18,886 nt of DNA from Bacillota bacterium (GCA_023437885.1 JAEZFH010000314.1:1-18886); one strand, 5' to 3'. Counted from the first letter of the stretch, positions 6,701 to 14,098 are shown. Numbers and translations are program-made. The notes: generated from the letters alone by a model not told the origin.

Positions 6701-8304
6701 TAGGACTGATCTCTCCCCCGCCTCACCATGATATTTATTCCATTGAAGATTTGGCACAGCTGATCTATGACCTGAAGAATGCGAATAAAAATGCAAGAAT
6801 ATCGGTTAAGCTGGTATCCGAAGCAGGTGTGGGCACCGTAGCTGCCGGTGTAGCCAAGGCGGGAGCAGGTGTCATCCTGATCTCCGGCTATGACGGAGGA
6901 ACCGGTGCAGCTCCCAGAACTTCCATCTACAATGCCGGCCTTCCCTGGGAATTAGGGCTGGCCGAGACACACCAGACTCTGATTATGAATGGCTTGCGTA
7001 CGAAGGTGGTAATCGAGACCGATGGTAAATTAATGACAGGGCGCGATGTTGCCATCGCGGCTATGCTCGGTGCGGAAGAGTTCGGATTTGCCACCGCACC
7101 CCTGGTAACCCTGGGCTGCGTGATGATGCGGGTATGTAATTTGGATACCTGTCCGGTGGGTGTGGCAACCCAGAATCCCGAGCTCCGCAAGAACTTTAAG
7201 GGAAAACCGGAATATGTGGAGAACTTCATGCGCTTTGTAGCAGAAGAGCTGCGGGAATATATGGCGAAGCTGGGCTTTAGAACTGTGGATGAGATGGTCG
7301 GACGCACTGATTTACTGAAGCTGAAGGCTTCCTGCCTTCAGGATGAAAGAGCAAAAACCGTGAATTTGAGTGCGGTATTGAATAATCCGTTTATCTGCGA
7401 GGGAGAGGGAGTTCATTTTGATCCTTCCCAGAGATATGATTTTGAGTTGGAGAATACAGTGGATGAGCAGTTGCTGCTAAAGAAATTCAAGCTTAACGAG
7501 AAGCATGCACAAAAGGTCAAATTGACGGTTGGAAATACGGACCGGACCTTTGGTACCATCCTTGGCTCGGAGATTACAAGAAAATATGGAACTACACTGA
7601 AGGATGATACCTTTGTGATTGAGGCACACGGCAGCGGGGGGCAGAGCTTTGGAGCCTTCATCCCCAAGGGCCTGACCATTCGGCTGGAGGGAGACAGCAA
7701 CGACTACTTCGGCAAGGGCTTGTCCGGAGGCCGGCTGATTGCCAATCCTCCCAAGGAAAGCACATTCAAGGCCGATGAGAATATCATCATCGGGAATGTT
7801 GCACTTTATGGCGCCACCAGCGGCAAAGCCTTCATCAGCGGCGTTGCCGGGGAACGCTTCTGTGTCCGTAATTCCGGAGCTACGGCGGTTGTGGAAGGGG
7901 TCGGCGACCATGGCTGTGAATACATGACCGGCGGCAGGGTTGCGGTGCTCGGTAAGACAGGCAAGAATTTTGCTGCCGGAATGAGCGGCGGCATCGCATA
8001 TGTTCTGGACGAGGCTAGTGATCTGTACAAGAAGCTGAACAAGGGGATGGTATCCTTTGAAGCTGTTACAGAGAAGTATGATGTCATTGAATTAAAGGAA
8101 ATGATCACGGAGCATGTAGAATGTACCGGTTCTGCCAAAGGCAGGGAAATCCTTGAGAATTTTGCTTCCTATCTGCCGAAGTTCAAAAAAGTCATACCCC
8201 ATGATTACAGACGTATGCTGCAGACCATTCTGCTGATGGAGGAAAAGGGTCTCAGCAGTGAACAGGCACAGATCGAAGCATTCTTTGCGAATACAAGAGG
8301 ATAA
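3748..8304 (+). CDS. gltB: Glutamate synthase (NADPH), large subunit
   Basis: Makes two glutamates from glutamine and 2-oxoglutarate together with GltD; cytoplasmic. At 1518 residues it has the usual length of bacterial GltB. The class II amidotransferase domain follows a short propeptide: the nucleophile is C26 in HDNCGIGA, normally exposed by cleavage. Residues about 780-1190 are the FMN-binding synthase domain, with GAMSYGSISKEAHE and GGKSNSGEGGE, and YDGGTGAAPRTS further on. The 3Fe-4S cluster cysteines are C1124, C1130 and C1135 (CVMMRVCNLDTCPVG). The C-terminal beta-helix carries repeated GxxGxxxG motifs (GSGGQSFGAF, GKGLSGGRL, GDHGCEYMTGG). The ribosome site GGAGG (3730-3734) lies 13 nt before the ATG, a little far; no better start exists. 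gltD follows after 178 nt. The leader hairpins suggest post-initiation control. Confidence 0.98.
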   Translation: MKDSIREEITQIPQGLYDPRFEHDNCGIGAVVHMKGIKTHETVVNALKIVENLEHRAGKDANGQTGDGVGILLQISHKFFTKVAKPLGIELGAEREYGVGMFFFPQDELSRNQAKKMFEIIVEKEGMKFLGWREVPIKPATLGERAVECMPYILQGFIRKPANLAKGLDFDRKLYIARRIFEQSNDDTYVVSLSSRTIVYKGMFLVKQLRLFFEDLQDESHDSAIAIVHSRFSTNTNPSWQRAHPNRLIVHNGEINTIRGNADKMLAREETMESEHLKGELHKVLPVVNTEGSDSAMLDNTLEFLVMSGMELPQAVMITIPEPWNNDSAISREKADFYQYYATMMEPWDGPASILFSDGDIMGAVLDRNGLRPSRYYITNDDYLILSSEVGVMDIAPDRIVRKERLRPGKMLLVDTCRGCLIDDEDLKNSYAKRRPYGEWLDSNLVMLKELPIPNRKVAEYGEEELARLQKAFGYTYEDYKTTILPMASSGQEAVAAMGADSPIPALSKNNPPLFSYFKQLFAQVTNPPIDAIREEIVTATSVYIGEDGNILEENAANCKVLKVNNPILTNTDLLKIRYMKKPGFKVDVLPMTYYKNTSLEKAIDHLCLEADRSYKEGANILILSDRGVDENHVAIPSLLAVSALQQHLVRTKKRTALAMIVESAEPRDVHHFACLLGYGACAVNPYLAQETIRQLIGTNMLDKDYYAAVDDYNKAVLKGIIKIASKMGISTIQSYQGSKIFEAIGICKDVIDKYFTGTVSRIGGITLKEMELQVDTLHSKAFDPLGLNLDLTMDSAGSHKLRSGKEEHLYNPKTIHLLQQSTRTGSYELFKEYSREVTAEQEKINLRGLLDIDYPGQGIALEEVESVETIVRRFKTGAMSYGSISKEAHEALAIAMNRLGGKSNSGEGGESLERLKIGEDGLNKCSSIKQVASGRFGVTSEYLVSAKEIQIKMAQGAKPGEGGQLPAEKVYPWIAKTRHSTPGVGLISPPPHHDIYSIEDLAQLIYDLKNANKNARISVKLVSEAGVGTVAAGVAKAGAGVILISGYDGGTGAAPRTSIYNAGLPWELGLAETHQTLIMNGLRTKVVIETDGKLMTGRDVAIAAMLGAEEFGFATAPLVTLGCVMMRVCNLDTCPVGVATQNPELRKNFKGKPEYVENFMRFVAEELREYMAKLGFRTVDEMVGRTDLLKLKASCLQDERAKTVNLSAVLNNPFICEGEGVHFDPSQRYDFELENTVDEQLLLKKFKLNEKHAQKVKLTVGNTDRTFGTILGSEITRKYGTTLKDDTFVIEAHGSGGQSFGAFIPKGLTIRLEGDSNDYFGKGLSGGRLIANPPKESTFKADENIIIGNVALYGATSGKAFISGVAGERFCVRNSGATAVVEGVGDHGCEYMTGGRVAVLGKTGKNFAAGMSGGIAYVLDEASDLYKKLNKGMVSFEAVTEKYDVIELKEMITEHVECTGSAKGREILENFASYLPKFKKVIPHDYRRMLQTILLMEEKGLSSEQAQIEAFFANTRG

Positions 8305-8410
8305 AATCGTTACAGGTCATTCCGTGGTATCCCAGCTCTCTTTTACTTGCCTTTCCTTTTATAGATTAGATTGGCCGGCTCTGTGCAAAAGGGAGATAAG
8401 ATGCAACAGG

Positions 8411-8438
8411 TTGAGCTGTAACATAAAACAGATATATT
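8411..8438 (+). promoter_or_regulatory. Weak candidate internal promoter before gltD
   Basis: TTGAGC (8411-8416), 16 nt, TATATT (8433-8438). The gltB-gltD gap (8305-8482) is long for an operon and has no terminator, so gltD is probably co-transcribed with gltB but may also have this extra promoter. Confidence 0.25.
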
Positions 8439-8482
8439 TGTTTAGAATGCGATGATTGAGAATAGAAAGGAAAGGAATAAGT

Positions 8483-9985
8483 ATGGGAAAACCAACAGGA
8501 TTTATGGAATATGAGAGGCTCCAGACCGTAGCCGAACCACCGGGGGACAGAGTACAGCATTTTAATGAATTCCATCAGCCGTTGTCCATGGAGGAGCGCA
8601 GATGCCAGGGAGCCCGCTGTATGGAATGCGGAGTACCCTTTTGCCAGTCCGGCATGATGATCGGAGGGATGGCTTCCGGATGCCCGCTTAACAACCTGAT
8701 TCCCGAGTGGAATGATCTGCTGTACCGGGGGAATTGGAAGATGTCCCTGTCCCGGCTGATAAAAACGAATAATTTTCCGGAGTTTACCGGCAGAGTATGT
8801 CCGGCTCCCTGCGAGGCAGCCTGCACCTGCGGCTTAAACGGCGATCCGGTTACGATTAAGGACAATGAATATGCAATCGCAGAATACGGCTATGAAGCAG
8901 GCTATATCAAGCAGAGCCCTCCGACGCTGCGAACCGGTAAAAAGGTGGCAGTCATCGGCTCAGGTCCTGCCGGGCTTGCGGCAGCTGACCAGTTAAATAA
9001 ACGCGGTCATTCGGTCACCGTTTACGAACGCTCCGACCGGGTCGGCGGCTTGATGATGTATGGAATTCCTAATATGAAACTGGAGAAATGGGTCATTGAC
9101 CGCAGAGTAGAACTGATGAAGGCGGAGGGAGTTACCTTTGTCACCGGTGCAGATGTGGGCGGCAACCAGAAAGCAGGAAAGCTTCTGAAGGAATTTGACC
9201 GGGTAATTCTTGCGTGCGGAGCTTCCAATCCCAGAGACATCAAGGTGCCGGGAAGAGAAGCGAAGGGGATCTATTTTGCAGTGGATTATCTCAAATCTGC
9301 CACAAAGGACCTGCTGGATGCAGGAACCACGACAGCGGCAGAACTGGAACACTTTACGATTACGGCGAAGGCAAAGAAGGTTATGGTGATCGGCGGAGGA
9401 GACACCGGGAATGACTGCGTAGGAACCTCCATAAGGCAGGGAGCGGTTGGGGTACTGCAATTGGAGATGATGCCCAGGCTTCCCGATACAAGGGCAGAAG
9501 ATAATCCCTGGCCGGAATGGCCCAAGGTTTGTAAGACGGATTATGGTCAGGAGGAAGCAATTACCGCTTTCGGAAGCGATCCCAGAATGTATCAGGCAAC
9601 GGTAAAGGAATTTTTGATGGATGAACAGGGCAATGTGAACAAAGCGGTGATCGTTCGTCTGGAGAGCAGGCTGGATGAGACGGCAGGGCGTAGAATTATG
9701 GCAGTGGTACCTGGCAGTGAGATAACCGTGGAGGTGGATCTGGTATTGATTGCCGCCGGTTTTCTGGGCACTCAATCCTATGTGGCTGAGGCCTTTGGCG
9801 TCGAATTGGATCAGCGGACAAATGTAAGGACGGAGACCGGCAGATATCAGACAAATGTGGATAAGGTATTTGTGGCAGGAGATATGCACCGGGGACAGTC
9901 CCTGGTGGTATGGGCGATCCGGGAGGGACGAGAGGCAGCGAAGGCAGTCGATGCCAGCCTGATTGGGTATAGTAATTTGGCCTGA
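8483..9985 (+). CDS. gltD: Glutamate synthase (NADPH), small subunit
   Basis: The NADPH-oxidising flavoprotein that passes electrons through Fe-S clusters to GltB. It is 500 residues long. The N-terminal cysteine-rich domain has C41, C46, C49, C54 and C67 (RCQGARCMECGVPFCQSG), and then C106, C110, C114 and C116 (GRVCPAPCEAACTCG), which bind 4Fe-4S clusters. The FAD site is VAVIGSGPAGLAAADQLNKR (GSGPAG at 159-164). The NADPH site is VMVIGGGDTGNDC. The C-terminal FAD motif reads KVFVAGDMHRGQSLVVWA. I chose the ATG at 8483 because AAAGGAAAGGA precedes it at the right distance; an upstream in-frame TTG at 8456 would add nine residues unlike the family. A strong terminator follows about 100 nt downstream. 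The pair GltB plus GltD is complete. Confidence 0.97.
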   Translation: MGKPTGFMEYERLQTVAEPPGDRVQHFNEFHQPLSMEERRCQGARCMECGVPFCQSGMMIGGMASGCPLNNLIPEWNDLLYRGNWKMSLSRLIKTNNFPEFTGRVCPAPCEAACTCGLNGDPVTIKDNEYAIAEYGYEAGYIKQSPPTLRTGKKVAVIGSGPAGLAAADQLNKRGHSVTVYERSDRVGGLMMYGIPNMKLEKWVIDRRVELMKAEGVTFVTGADVGGNQKAGKLLKEFDRVILACGASNPRDIKVPGREAKGIYFAVDYLKSATKDLLDAGTTTAAELEHFTITAKAKKVMVIGGGDTGNDCVGTSIRQGAVGVLQLEMMPRLPDTRAEDNPWPEWPKVCKTDYGQEEAITAFGSDPRMYQATVKEFLMDEQGNVNKAVIVRLESRLDETAGRRIMAVVPGSEITVEVDLVLIAAGFLGTQSYVAEAFGVELDQRTNVRTETGRYQTNVDKVFVAGDMHRGQSLVVWAIREGREAAKAVDASLIGYSNLA

Positions 9986-10085
9986 AACAGCTTCGGATTT
10001 AGCTTCAAGAGTTTTTATTAAGGCTGCTATGTCATTTAAATGGTTTGATTTTGAGGTGCAATAAATATCGAATATAATCAGCAAT

Positions 10086-10116
10086 AAAAACGCATTGAAT
10101 TTTACAATGCGTTTTT
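10086..10116 (+). terminator. Intrinsic terminator of gltBD
   Basis: AAAAACGCATTG (10086-10097), a 7-nt loop, and the perfect complement CAATGCGTTTTT (10105-10116). The A-run on one side and T-run on the other make it usable in both directions. Confidence 0.88.
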
Positions 10117-10410
10117 AATTTAGAGCATTCTACAAAAGACATTTTATAATTTTTTGTTGGGCAAAAAGAAATATGGAGTTATAATGATTCAGTACATCGC
10201 TCAGGGCGTAATTCACAATGCATAAATAATATATAAATTATTTTAGATAGATATTTTTATAAGAAAATCAAAATTAGGATGGTGTATAATTACAATTTGT
10301 TGTATTATTATCAAAGAAACAATGCATAATCTACTCCGGAAAAAGAAGACCGCGGATCTGCTGAATTATTGGGTGTATGCATATATTTCCATCAAGATTT
10401 TACTCATTTC

Positions 10411-10424
10411 GTGATTTGAATCAC
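10411..10424. promoter_or_regulatory. Crp/Fnr-family binding site upstream of pflB
   Basis: GTGATTTGAATCAC is a perfect GTGA-N6-TCAC palindrome, and with the next base it reads TCACA as in Crp-type sites. Its centre (10417.5) lies at -41.5 relative to the start predicted from the extended -10 box downstream, the classic class II activator position. The palindrome and spacing are seen; the regulator is inferred. Confidence 0.6.
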
Positions 10425-10443
10425 ATTAATTATTTTATTTTTG

Positions 10444-10452
10444 TGGTATGAA
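10444..10452 (+). promoter_or_regulatory. Extended -10 promoter of pflB
   Basis: TG-G-TATGAA (10444-10452) is an extended -10 element without a good -35 box, as expected for an activator-dependent promoter. Transcription would start near 10459, with a leader of about 135 nt. Another possible -10 (TGCTATAGG, near 10464-10472) cannot be excluded. Confidence 0.45.
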
Positions 10453-10509
10453 TTAGGTGTAAATTGCTATAGGTATCAATTACCAAGGACATAGGAAGAA
10501 ATTTTATTG

Positions 10510-10575
10510 CCGCGGAAAAAGCGGTTTAAAGCATGAAAGAGGTATCATACCTCAGTATGAGCAAGACATCATGCT
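10510..10575 (+). promoter_or_regulatory. Nested hairpins in the pflB leader
   Basis: CCGC/GCGG (10510-10513 / 10521-10524) forms a small stem. AGCATGA (10530-10536) and TCATGCT (10569-10575) form an outer 7-bp stem that encloses the hairpin GAGGTA-TCA-TACCTC (10539-10553). The outer stem ends 3 nt before the pflB ribosome site AAAGGA (10579-10584), so folding could influence translation or mRNA stability. Confidence 0.5.
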
Positions 10576-10592
10576 TGGAAAGGATGAATTAA
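10533..10592 (+). CDS. Possible upstream leader peptide of pflB
   Basis: An open frame encoding MKEVSYLSMSKTSCLERMN ends at TAA 10590-10592, a single base before the pflB ATG at 10594. The internal ATG at 10557 has AAAGAGG (10536-10542) upstream, itself buried in the 10539-10553 hairpin, and would give an 11-residue peptide. The tight stop-start spacing would allow translational coupling. The frame is short and could be chance. Confidence 0.22.
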   Translation: MKEVSYLSMSKTSCLERMN

Positions 10593-10593
10593 C

Positions 10594-12822
10594 ATGACAA
10601 GACAGGAATGGTATGATTTTAAGCCTGGCAGTTGGATGACGAATGTCAATGTAAGGAGCTTCATTCAACATAACTATACACCCTACGAGGGAGATGAAAG
10701 CTTCTTGGCCGGGCCGACTGCTCGGACAACCCAGCTCTGGGAGCAGGTAATGGAGCTGATGAAGGAAGAGAACGGCAAAGGAATTCTGGAGGCTGAGACA
10801 GAAAAGCCGTCCACGATTACAGCCTTTGGTGCCGGTTATTTGGATAAAGAGAAGGAGTTGATTGTTGGCTTTCAGACCGACAAGCCTCTAAAACGTGGTA
10901 TTATGCCCAACGGAGGAATCAGGGTGGTTAAGAATGCTCTGGAATCCTATGGTTATAAGCTGGATAAGAAAACAGAGGAAATATATTCGGAGAATAGAAA
11001 AACCCATAACGACGGGGTATTTGATGCATATACCGATGCCATGAAGAAGGCAAGACATACCGGTATCATTACCGGCCTTCCGGATGCTTACGGAAGAGGA
11101 AGAATTATCGGAGATTACCGCAGAGTTGCTCTGTATGGTGTGGATTTCCTCATAGAAGAGAAGAAGGAAGAGAAGAAGCTGCTGGAAATTCCGATTCTGG
11201 AATCCCCGGACATCCGCCTGAGGGAGGAAATCAGCGAGCAGATGGATGCATTGAAGCAGCTTAAAGTTATGGCGGCTTCCTATGGATATGATATCAGCCA
11301 GCCGGCGAAGAATTCCTTTGAGGCGACTCAGTGGACGTACTTCGCTTATTTGGGCGCAATTAAGGAACAGGACGGCGCAGCCATGAGTCTTGGACGGGTA
11401 ACGACCTTCCTGGATATCTATTATGAGAGAGATTTGAAGCAGGGCTTGATTACAGAAGAGGAGATTCAGGAATTAATGGACCAGTTTGTGATGAAGCTGA
11501 GAATGGTCCGGTTTTTACGAACCCCTTCCTATAATGATTTATTCTCCGGTGACCCTACCTGGGTAACAGAATCCATCGGCGGAATGGGTCTGGACGGACG
11601 GACTCTGGTTACCAAGAGCAGCTTCCGTGTGCTTCACACCCTTTATAACCTGGGGCCTGCACCTGAGCCGAATCTTACCGTACTGTGGTCGGTATTCTTA
11701 CCCGACGCCTTTAAGAAATATTGCGCCAAGGTATCCATCGATACCAGCTCCATCCAGTATGAGAGCGATGACCTCATGCGTGAGGTATGGGGGGATGATT
11801 ATGGTATTGCCTGCTGTGTATCCGCCATGAGAATCGGTAAGCAGATGCAGTTCTTCGGTGCACGCGCCAACCTTGCTAAGGCTCTGTTATATGCCATCAA
11901 CGGAGGCAGGGATGAGATCTACGGCGAACAGGTTGGACCGATGTTTGCGCCTGTTACAGGGGATTATTTGAATTACGACGAAGTAATGTCGAAATTTGAC
12001 CAGACTATGGATTGGTTATCCGAGCTGTACATTAATACACTGAATGTAATCCACTATATGCATGATAAATACAATTATGAGCGTCTCCAGATGGCACTTC
12101 ATGATATCAAGATTCTTCGTACGGAAGCCTGCGGTATCGCCGGACTCTCCGTTGTTGCCGATTCCTTATCCGCCATCAAATATGCGAAGGTAAAGGTGAT
12201 CCGCAACGAATCCGGTTTGGCCGTAGATTACGAGATCGAAGGGGAATATCCTGCTTATGGTAACAATGATGACCGCGTGGACCAGATTGCAATTGATATT
12301 GTCGAGAAATTTATGAATAAGCTGCGGAAGGTTAAGACCTACCGCGAAGCAAAGCAAACACTTTCGGTATTAACAATTACCTCAAATGTTGTATACGGCA
12401 AGAAAACCGGAAGCACTCCGGACGGGCGTAAGGCAGGCGAGCCTTTTGCACCCGGTGCCAATCCTATGCATGGAAGAGATAAGAAGGGTGCCATTGCATC
12501 CATGGCTTCTGTAGCCAAGCTTCCTTATAAGCATGCGGAGGACGGAATTTCCTATACCTTCTCCATTGTTCCGAAGGCCTTGGGTAAGACTCAGAATGAG
12601 CGTAACAGTAATCTGAGCGATTTACTGGATGGCTACTTCCATAGCAGGGGTCACCATATCAATGTTAATGTGTTTGACCGTGAGACTTTGCTGGATGCCA
12701 TGGAGCATCCGGAAAAGTACCCGCAGCTGACCATTCGTGTATCCGGATATGCGGTAAACTTTATTAAGCTGAGCCGTGAACAGCAGTTGGATGTAATTAA
12801 CCGTACCTTCCACGAACGTTAA
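10594..12822 (+). CDS. pflB: Formate C-acetyltransferase (pyruvate formate-lyase)
   Basis: Converts pyruvate and CoA to acetyl-CoA and formate in anaerobic fermentation; cytoplasmic glycyl-radical enzyme. At 742 residues it has the normal PflB length. The catalytic cysteine pair is C407-C408 in YGIACCVSAMRIGKQMQFFG. The glycyl-radical site is G718 in RVSGYAVNFIKLSREQQLDV, 25 residues from the C-terminus. The N-terminus (MTRQEWYDFKPGSW) and the segment FLRTPSYNDLFSGDPTWVTE are typical of true pyruvate formate-lyases rather than diol dehydratases or choline lyases. The ribosome site AAAGGA (10579-10584) is 9 nt before the ATG. Its activase is encoded about 100 nt downstream. Control probably involves the Crp/Fnr-like site and the leader described separately. 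The enzyme is oxygen-sensitive, which fits a strict anaerobe. Confidence 0.98.
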   Translation: MTRQEWYDFKPGSWMTNVNVRSFIQHNYTPYEGDESFLAGPTARTTQLWEQVMELMKEENGKGILEAETEKPSTITAFGAGYLDKEKELIVGFQTDKPLKRGIMPNGGIRVVKNALESYGYKLDKKTEEIYSENRKTHNDGVFDAYTDAMKKARHTGIITGLPDAYGRGRIIGDYRRVALYGVDFLIEEKKEEKKLLEIPILESPDIRLREEISEQMDALKQLKVMAASYGYDISQPAKNSFEATQWTYFAYLGAIKEQDGAAMSLGRVTTFLDIYYERDLKQGLITEEEIQELMDQFVMKLRMVRFLRTPSYNDLFSGDPTWVTESIGGMGLDGRTLVTKSSFRVLHTLYNLGPAPEPNLTVLWSVFLPDAFKKYCAKVSIDTSSIQYESDDLMREVWGDDYGIACCVSAMRIGKQMQFFGARANLAKALLYAINGGRDEIYGEQVGPMFAPVTGDYLNYDEVMSKFDQTMDWLSELYINTLNVIHYMHDKYNYERLQMALHDIKILRTEACGIAGLSVVADSLSAIKYAKVKVIRNESGLAVDYEIEGEYPAYGNNDDRVDQIAIDIVEKFMNKLRKVKTYREAKQTLSVLTITSNVVYGKKTGSTPDGRKAGEPFAPGANPMHGRDKKGAIASMASVAKLPYKHAEDGISYTFSIVPKALGKTQNERNSNLSDLLDGYFHSRGHHINVNVFDRETLLDAMEHPEKYPQLTIRVSGYAVNFIKLSREQQLDVINRTFHER

Positions 12823-12834
12823 AAATTGAAATCA

Positions 12835-12885
12835 AAGGGAAGAAGAACTCATGATCTGTGGATCTGTAAGAAGGGCTTCTTCCTT
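12835..12885 (+). terminator. Imperfect stem-loop between pflB and pflA
   Basis: AAGGGAAGAAG (12835-12845) can pair with CTTCTTCCTT (12876-12885) with one bulged G and a loop of about 30 nt; CTTTC follows instead of a T-run. It may be a leaky terminator or a 3' stabiliser that keeps pflA expression below pflB. It is not strong enough to separate the two genes. Confidence 0.35.
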
Positions 12886-12921
12886 CTTTCAGTAAATAGC
12901 CGGAGAAAGGAGTGCAGTTAG

Positions 12922-13662
12922 ATGAGTGTATTAGGAAGAATACATTCCTTAGAGAGTTTTGGTACAGTTGACGGCCCCGGGATCAGATTTGTTGTATTCC
13001 TGCAAGGATGCCCCCTGCGCTGCCGGTTCTGTCATAACCCGGATACCTGGGATGTGCATAAAGGAACGGAGTATTCGCCGGAGCAGCTGTATGAGGAGAT
13101 TATTAAATATAAATCATATATGGATTTCTCCAAAGGCGGGGTGACCTTTACGGGAGGAGAACCTTTGCTTCAGGCCCAGTACGTATTGGAGGTATGCAAG
13201 AAGCTGAAGGCGCAAGGCATTTCCGTCGCCATTGATACCTCCGGCTTTGTGTGGAACGATACCGTAAAGGAAGTCCTGGAGTATACCGATCTGGTGCTGC
13301 TGGATATTAAGAATTACGATCCCATTGTATACAAGGAGGTAACCGGAGTGTCCCTGGATCCTACTCTGCGCATGCTGGATTACCTTAGAGACAGGGGGAT
13401 TGATACCTGGATCAGATATGTGGTTGTCCCGGGATTAACCGATAATCTGGACAGCGTACGAAGCTTGTCCAGGCATCTGGACGGGTATCCAAATGTATCA
13501 AAGATTGAGTTGCTGCCTTTTCACAAGATGGGTGAATATAAATGGAAGGAGCTCGGCTTGACATATACATTGGCCGATACCAGAGAGCCGGAGAAGGAAC
13601 TCCTTCGAGAAGTCAAGGAGATATTATCGGAGAATGGGAAAAAGGTGTCTGCCGGTGTATAA
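12922..13662 (+). CDS. pflA: Pyruvate formate-lyase activating enzyme (radical SAM)
   Basis: Installs the glycyl radical on PflB using a 4Fe-4S cluster and S-adenosylmethionine. It has 246 residues, the usual length of PflA without extra ferredoxin inserts. The N-terminus reads GRIHSLESFGTVDGPGIRFV, and the cluster ligands are C30, C34 and C37 in GCPLRCRFCHNP (CxxxCxxC). The SAM-binding glycine-rich motif is VTFTGGEPLLQ. The later segment DLVLLDIKNYDP is also typical of PflA. The start ATG at 12922 has GGAGAAAGGAG upstream. Lying directly behind pflB, it is almost certainly co-transcribed and acts on that protein. A terminator follows at 13786-13832. Confidence 0.97.
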   Translation: MSVLGRIHSLESFGTVDGPGIRFVVFLQGCPLRCRFCHNPDTWDVHKGTEYSPEQLYEEIIKYKSYMDFSKGGVTFTGGEPLLQAQYVLEVCKKLKAQGISVAIDTSGFVWNDTVKEVLEYTDLVLLDIKNYDPIVYKEVTGVSLDPTLRMLDYLRDRGIDTWIRYVVVPGLTDNLDSVRSLSRHLDGYPNVSKIELLPFHKMGEYKWKELGLTYTLADTREPEKELLREVKEILSENGKKVSAGV

Positions 13663-13676
13663 CCGGCGGAGGAAGG

Positions 13677-13769
13677 GTGATCAGTAAGAAACATTTAGAC
13701 GGTGGTAGCAAGGCCGCTGCTTCTGGAAAAGAGGAGCCCTGGGAAGAAGGACAAAGGATACAGATGTGA
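13677..13769 (+). CDS. Possible small protein after pflA, 30 residues
   Basis: A GTG codon 14 nt after the pflA stop follows GGAGGAAGG and opens a 31-codon frame to TGA 13767-13769. The product starts MISKKHLDGGSKAAASGKEE and is hydrophilic; no family is recognised. It lies before the operon terminator, so it would be transcribed with pflBA. Spacing from GGAGG to GTG is short (4 nt). It could equally be untranslated 3' sequence. Confidence 0.2.
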   Translation: MISKKHLDGGSKAAASGKEEPWEEGQRIQM

Positions 13770-13785
13770 ATATCGTAAGTAATCT

Positions 13786-13832
13786 AAGAACCGCAAGAAG
13801 CACGGATGTGTGAACCTGGCGGTTCTTTTTTT
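13786..13832 (+). terminator. Intrinsic terminator of pflBA
   Basis: AAGAACCGC (13786-13794) pairs perfectly with GCGGTTCTT (13819-13827), followed by a T-run to 13832. The loop is about 24 nt, long but acceptable. Confidence 0.8.
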
Positions 13833-13923
13833 GATATATCTATTATGAATGCATATTTCTGGTGGGGAACTGTTTATAGAACTACACATTAGATGATTTA
13901 TTTGTTACTGTAAATAATTAAAA

Positions 13924-13936
13924 TGTTTCAGAAACA
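13924..13936. promoter_or_regulatory. Operator 1 (LacI-family palindrome)
   Basis: TGTTTCAGAAACA, a perfect palindrome around a central A, flanked by AAA on both sides. It lies about 49 bp upstream of the -35 box. The same 13 bp recur at 14086-14098. Confidence 0.7.
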
Positions 13937-13972
13937 AATAAGTAAAATCTTTCATTGATTTTAAAATATATG

Positions 13973-14001
13973 TTGACATTATTCTGATAAATCACTATAA
14001 T
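13973..14001 (+). promoter_or_regulatory. Consensus sigma-A promoter of the regulator-transporter operon
   Basis: TTGACA (13973-13978), exactly 17 nt, TATAAT (13996-14001): a perfect match to consensus in both boxes and spacing. Such a strong promoter between two operators is expected to be tightly repressed. Confidence 0.88.
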
Positions 14002-14085
14002 GAAGGTGTGAATTGTTAATAATGTATAAATAAATTATTGTGAGTTTAATACTATTGATAAAAACGACATAAAATCATATGAAAA

Positions 14086-14098
14086 TGTTTCAGAAACA
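14086..14098. promoter_or_regulatory. Operator 2 (LacI-family palindrome)
   Basis: A second copy of TGTTTCAGAAACA, about 85 bp downstream of the predicted transcription start. Centre-to-centre distance to operator 1 is 162 bp, compatible with DNA looping or a transcription roadblock. Confidence 0.7.

Larger units (their letters stand above)
9986..10593. other. Intergenic region gltD-pflB
   Basis: After the gltD terminator the sequence from 10120 to 10400 is very AT-rich with no convincing gene. It contains a TATAAT at 10180-10185 preceded 17 nt earlier by a poor -35 (TTGGGC), and an AT-rich inverted repeat near 10220. From 10411 onward come the Crp/Fnr-like site, the proposed pflB promoter and the structured pflB leader. 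Confidence 0.6.

Noticed and set aside
8993..10084. Long open frame (363 codons) on the minus strand opposite gltD
   Set aside because: It lies antisense to a certain gene, has no ribosome site, and its predicted protein has no recognisable domain and unnatural composition (many Cys, His, Ser). It is a shadow of gltD codon use.
10510..10535. CcpA cre site in AAAAAGCGGTTTAAA upstream of pflB
   Set aside because: The required TG and CA ends are absent, and the sequence is better explained as part of the leader hairpins.
13695..13725. T-box-like GGTGGTAGC followed by a terminator
   Set aside because: It resembles the T-box GGTGG core, but there is no specifier stem, the usual AGGGTGGTACCGCG context is missing, and no aminoacyl or amino-acid gene follows the terminator.
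13871..13883. Third operator copy (TGTTTATAGAACT) upstream of operator 1
   Set aside because: Only the first half-site matches; the second half needs an inserted base. It is too weak to call.
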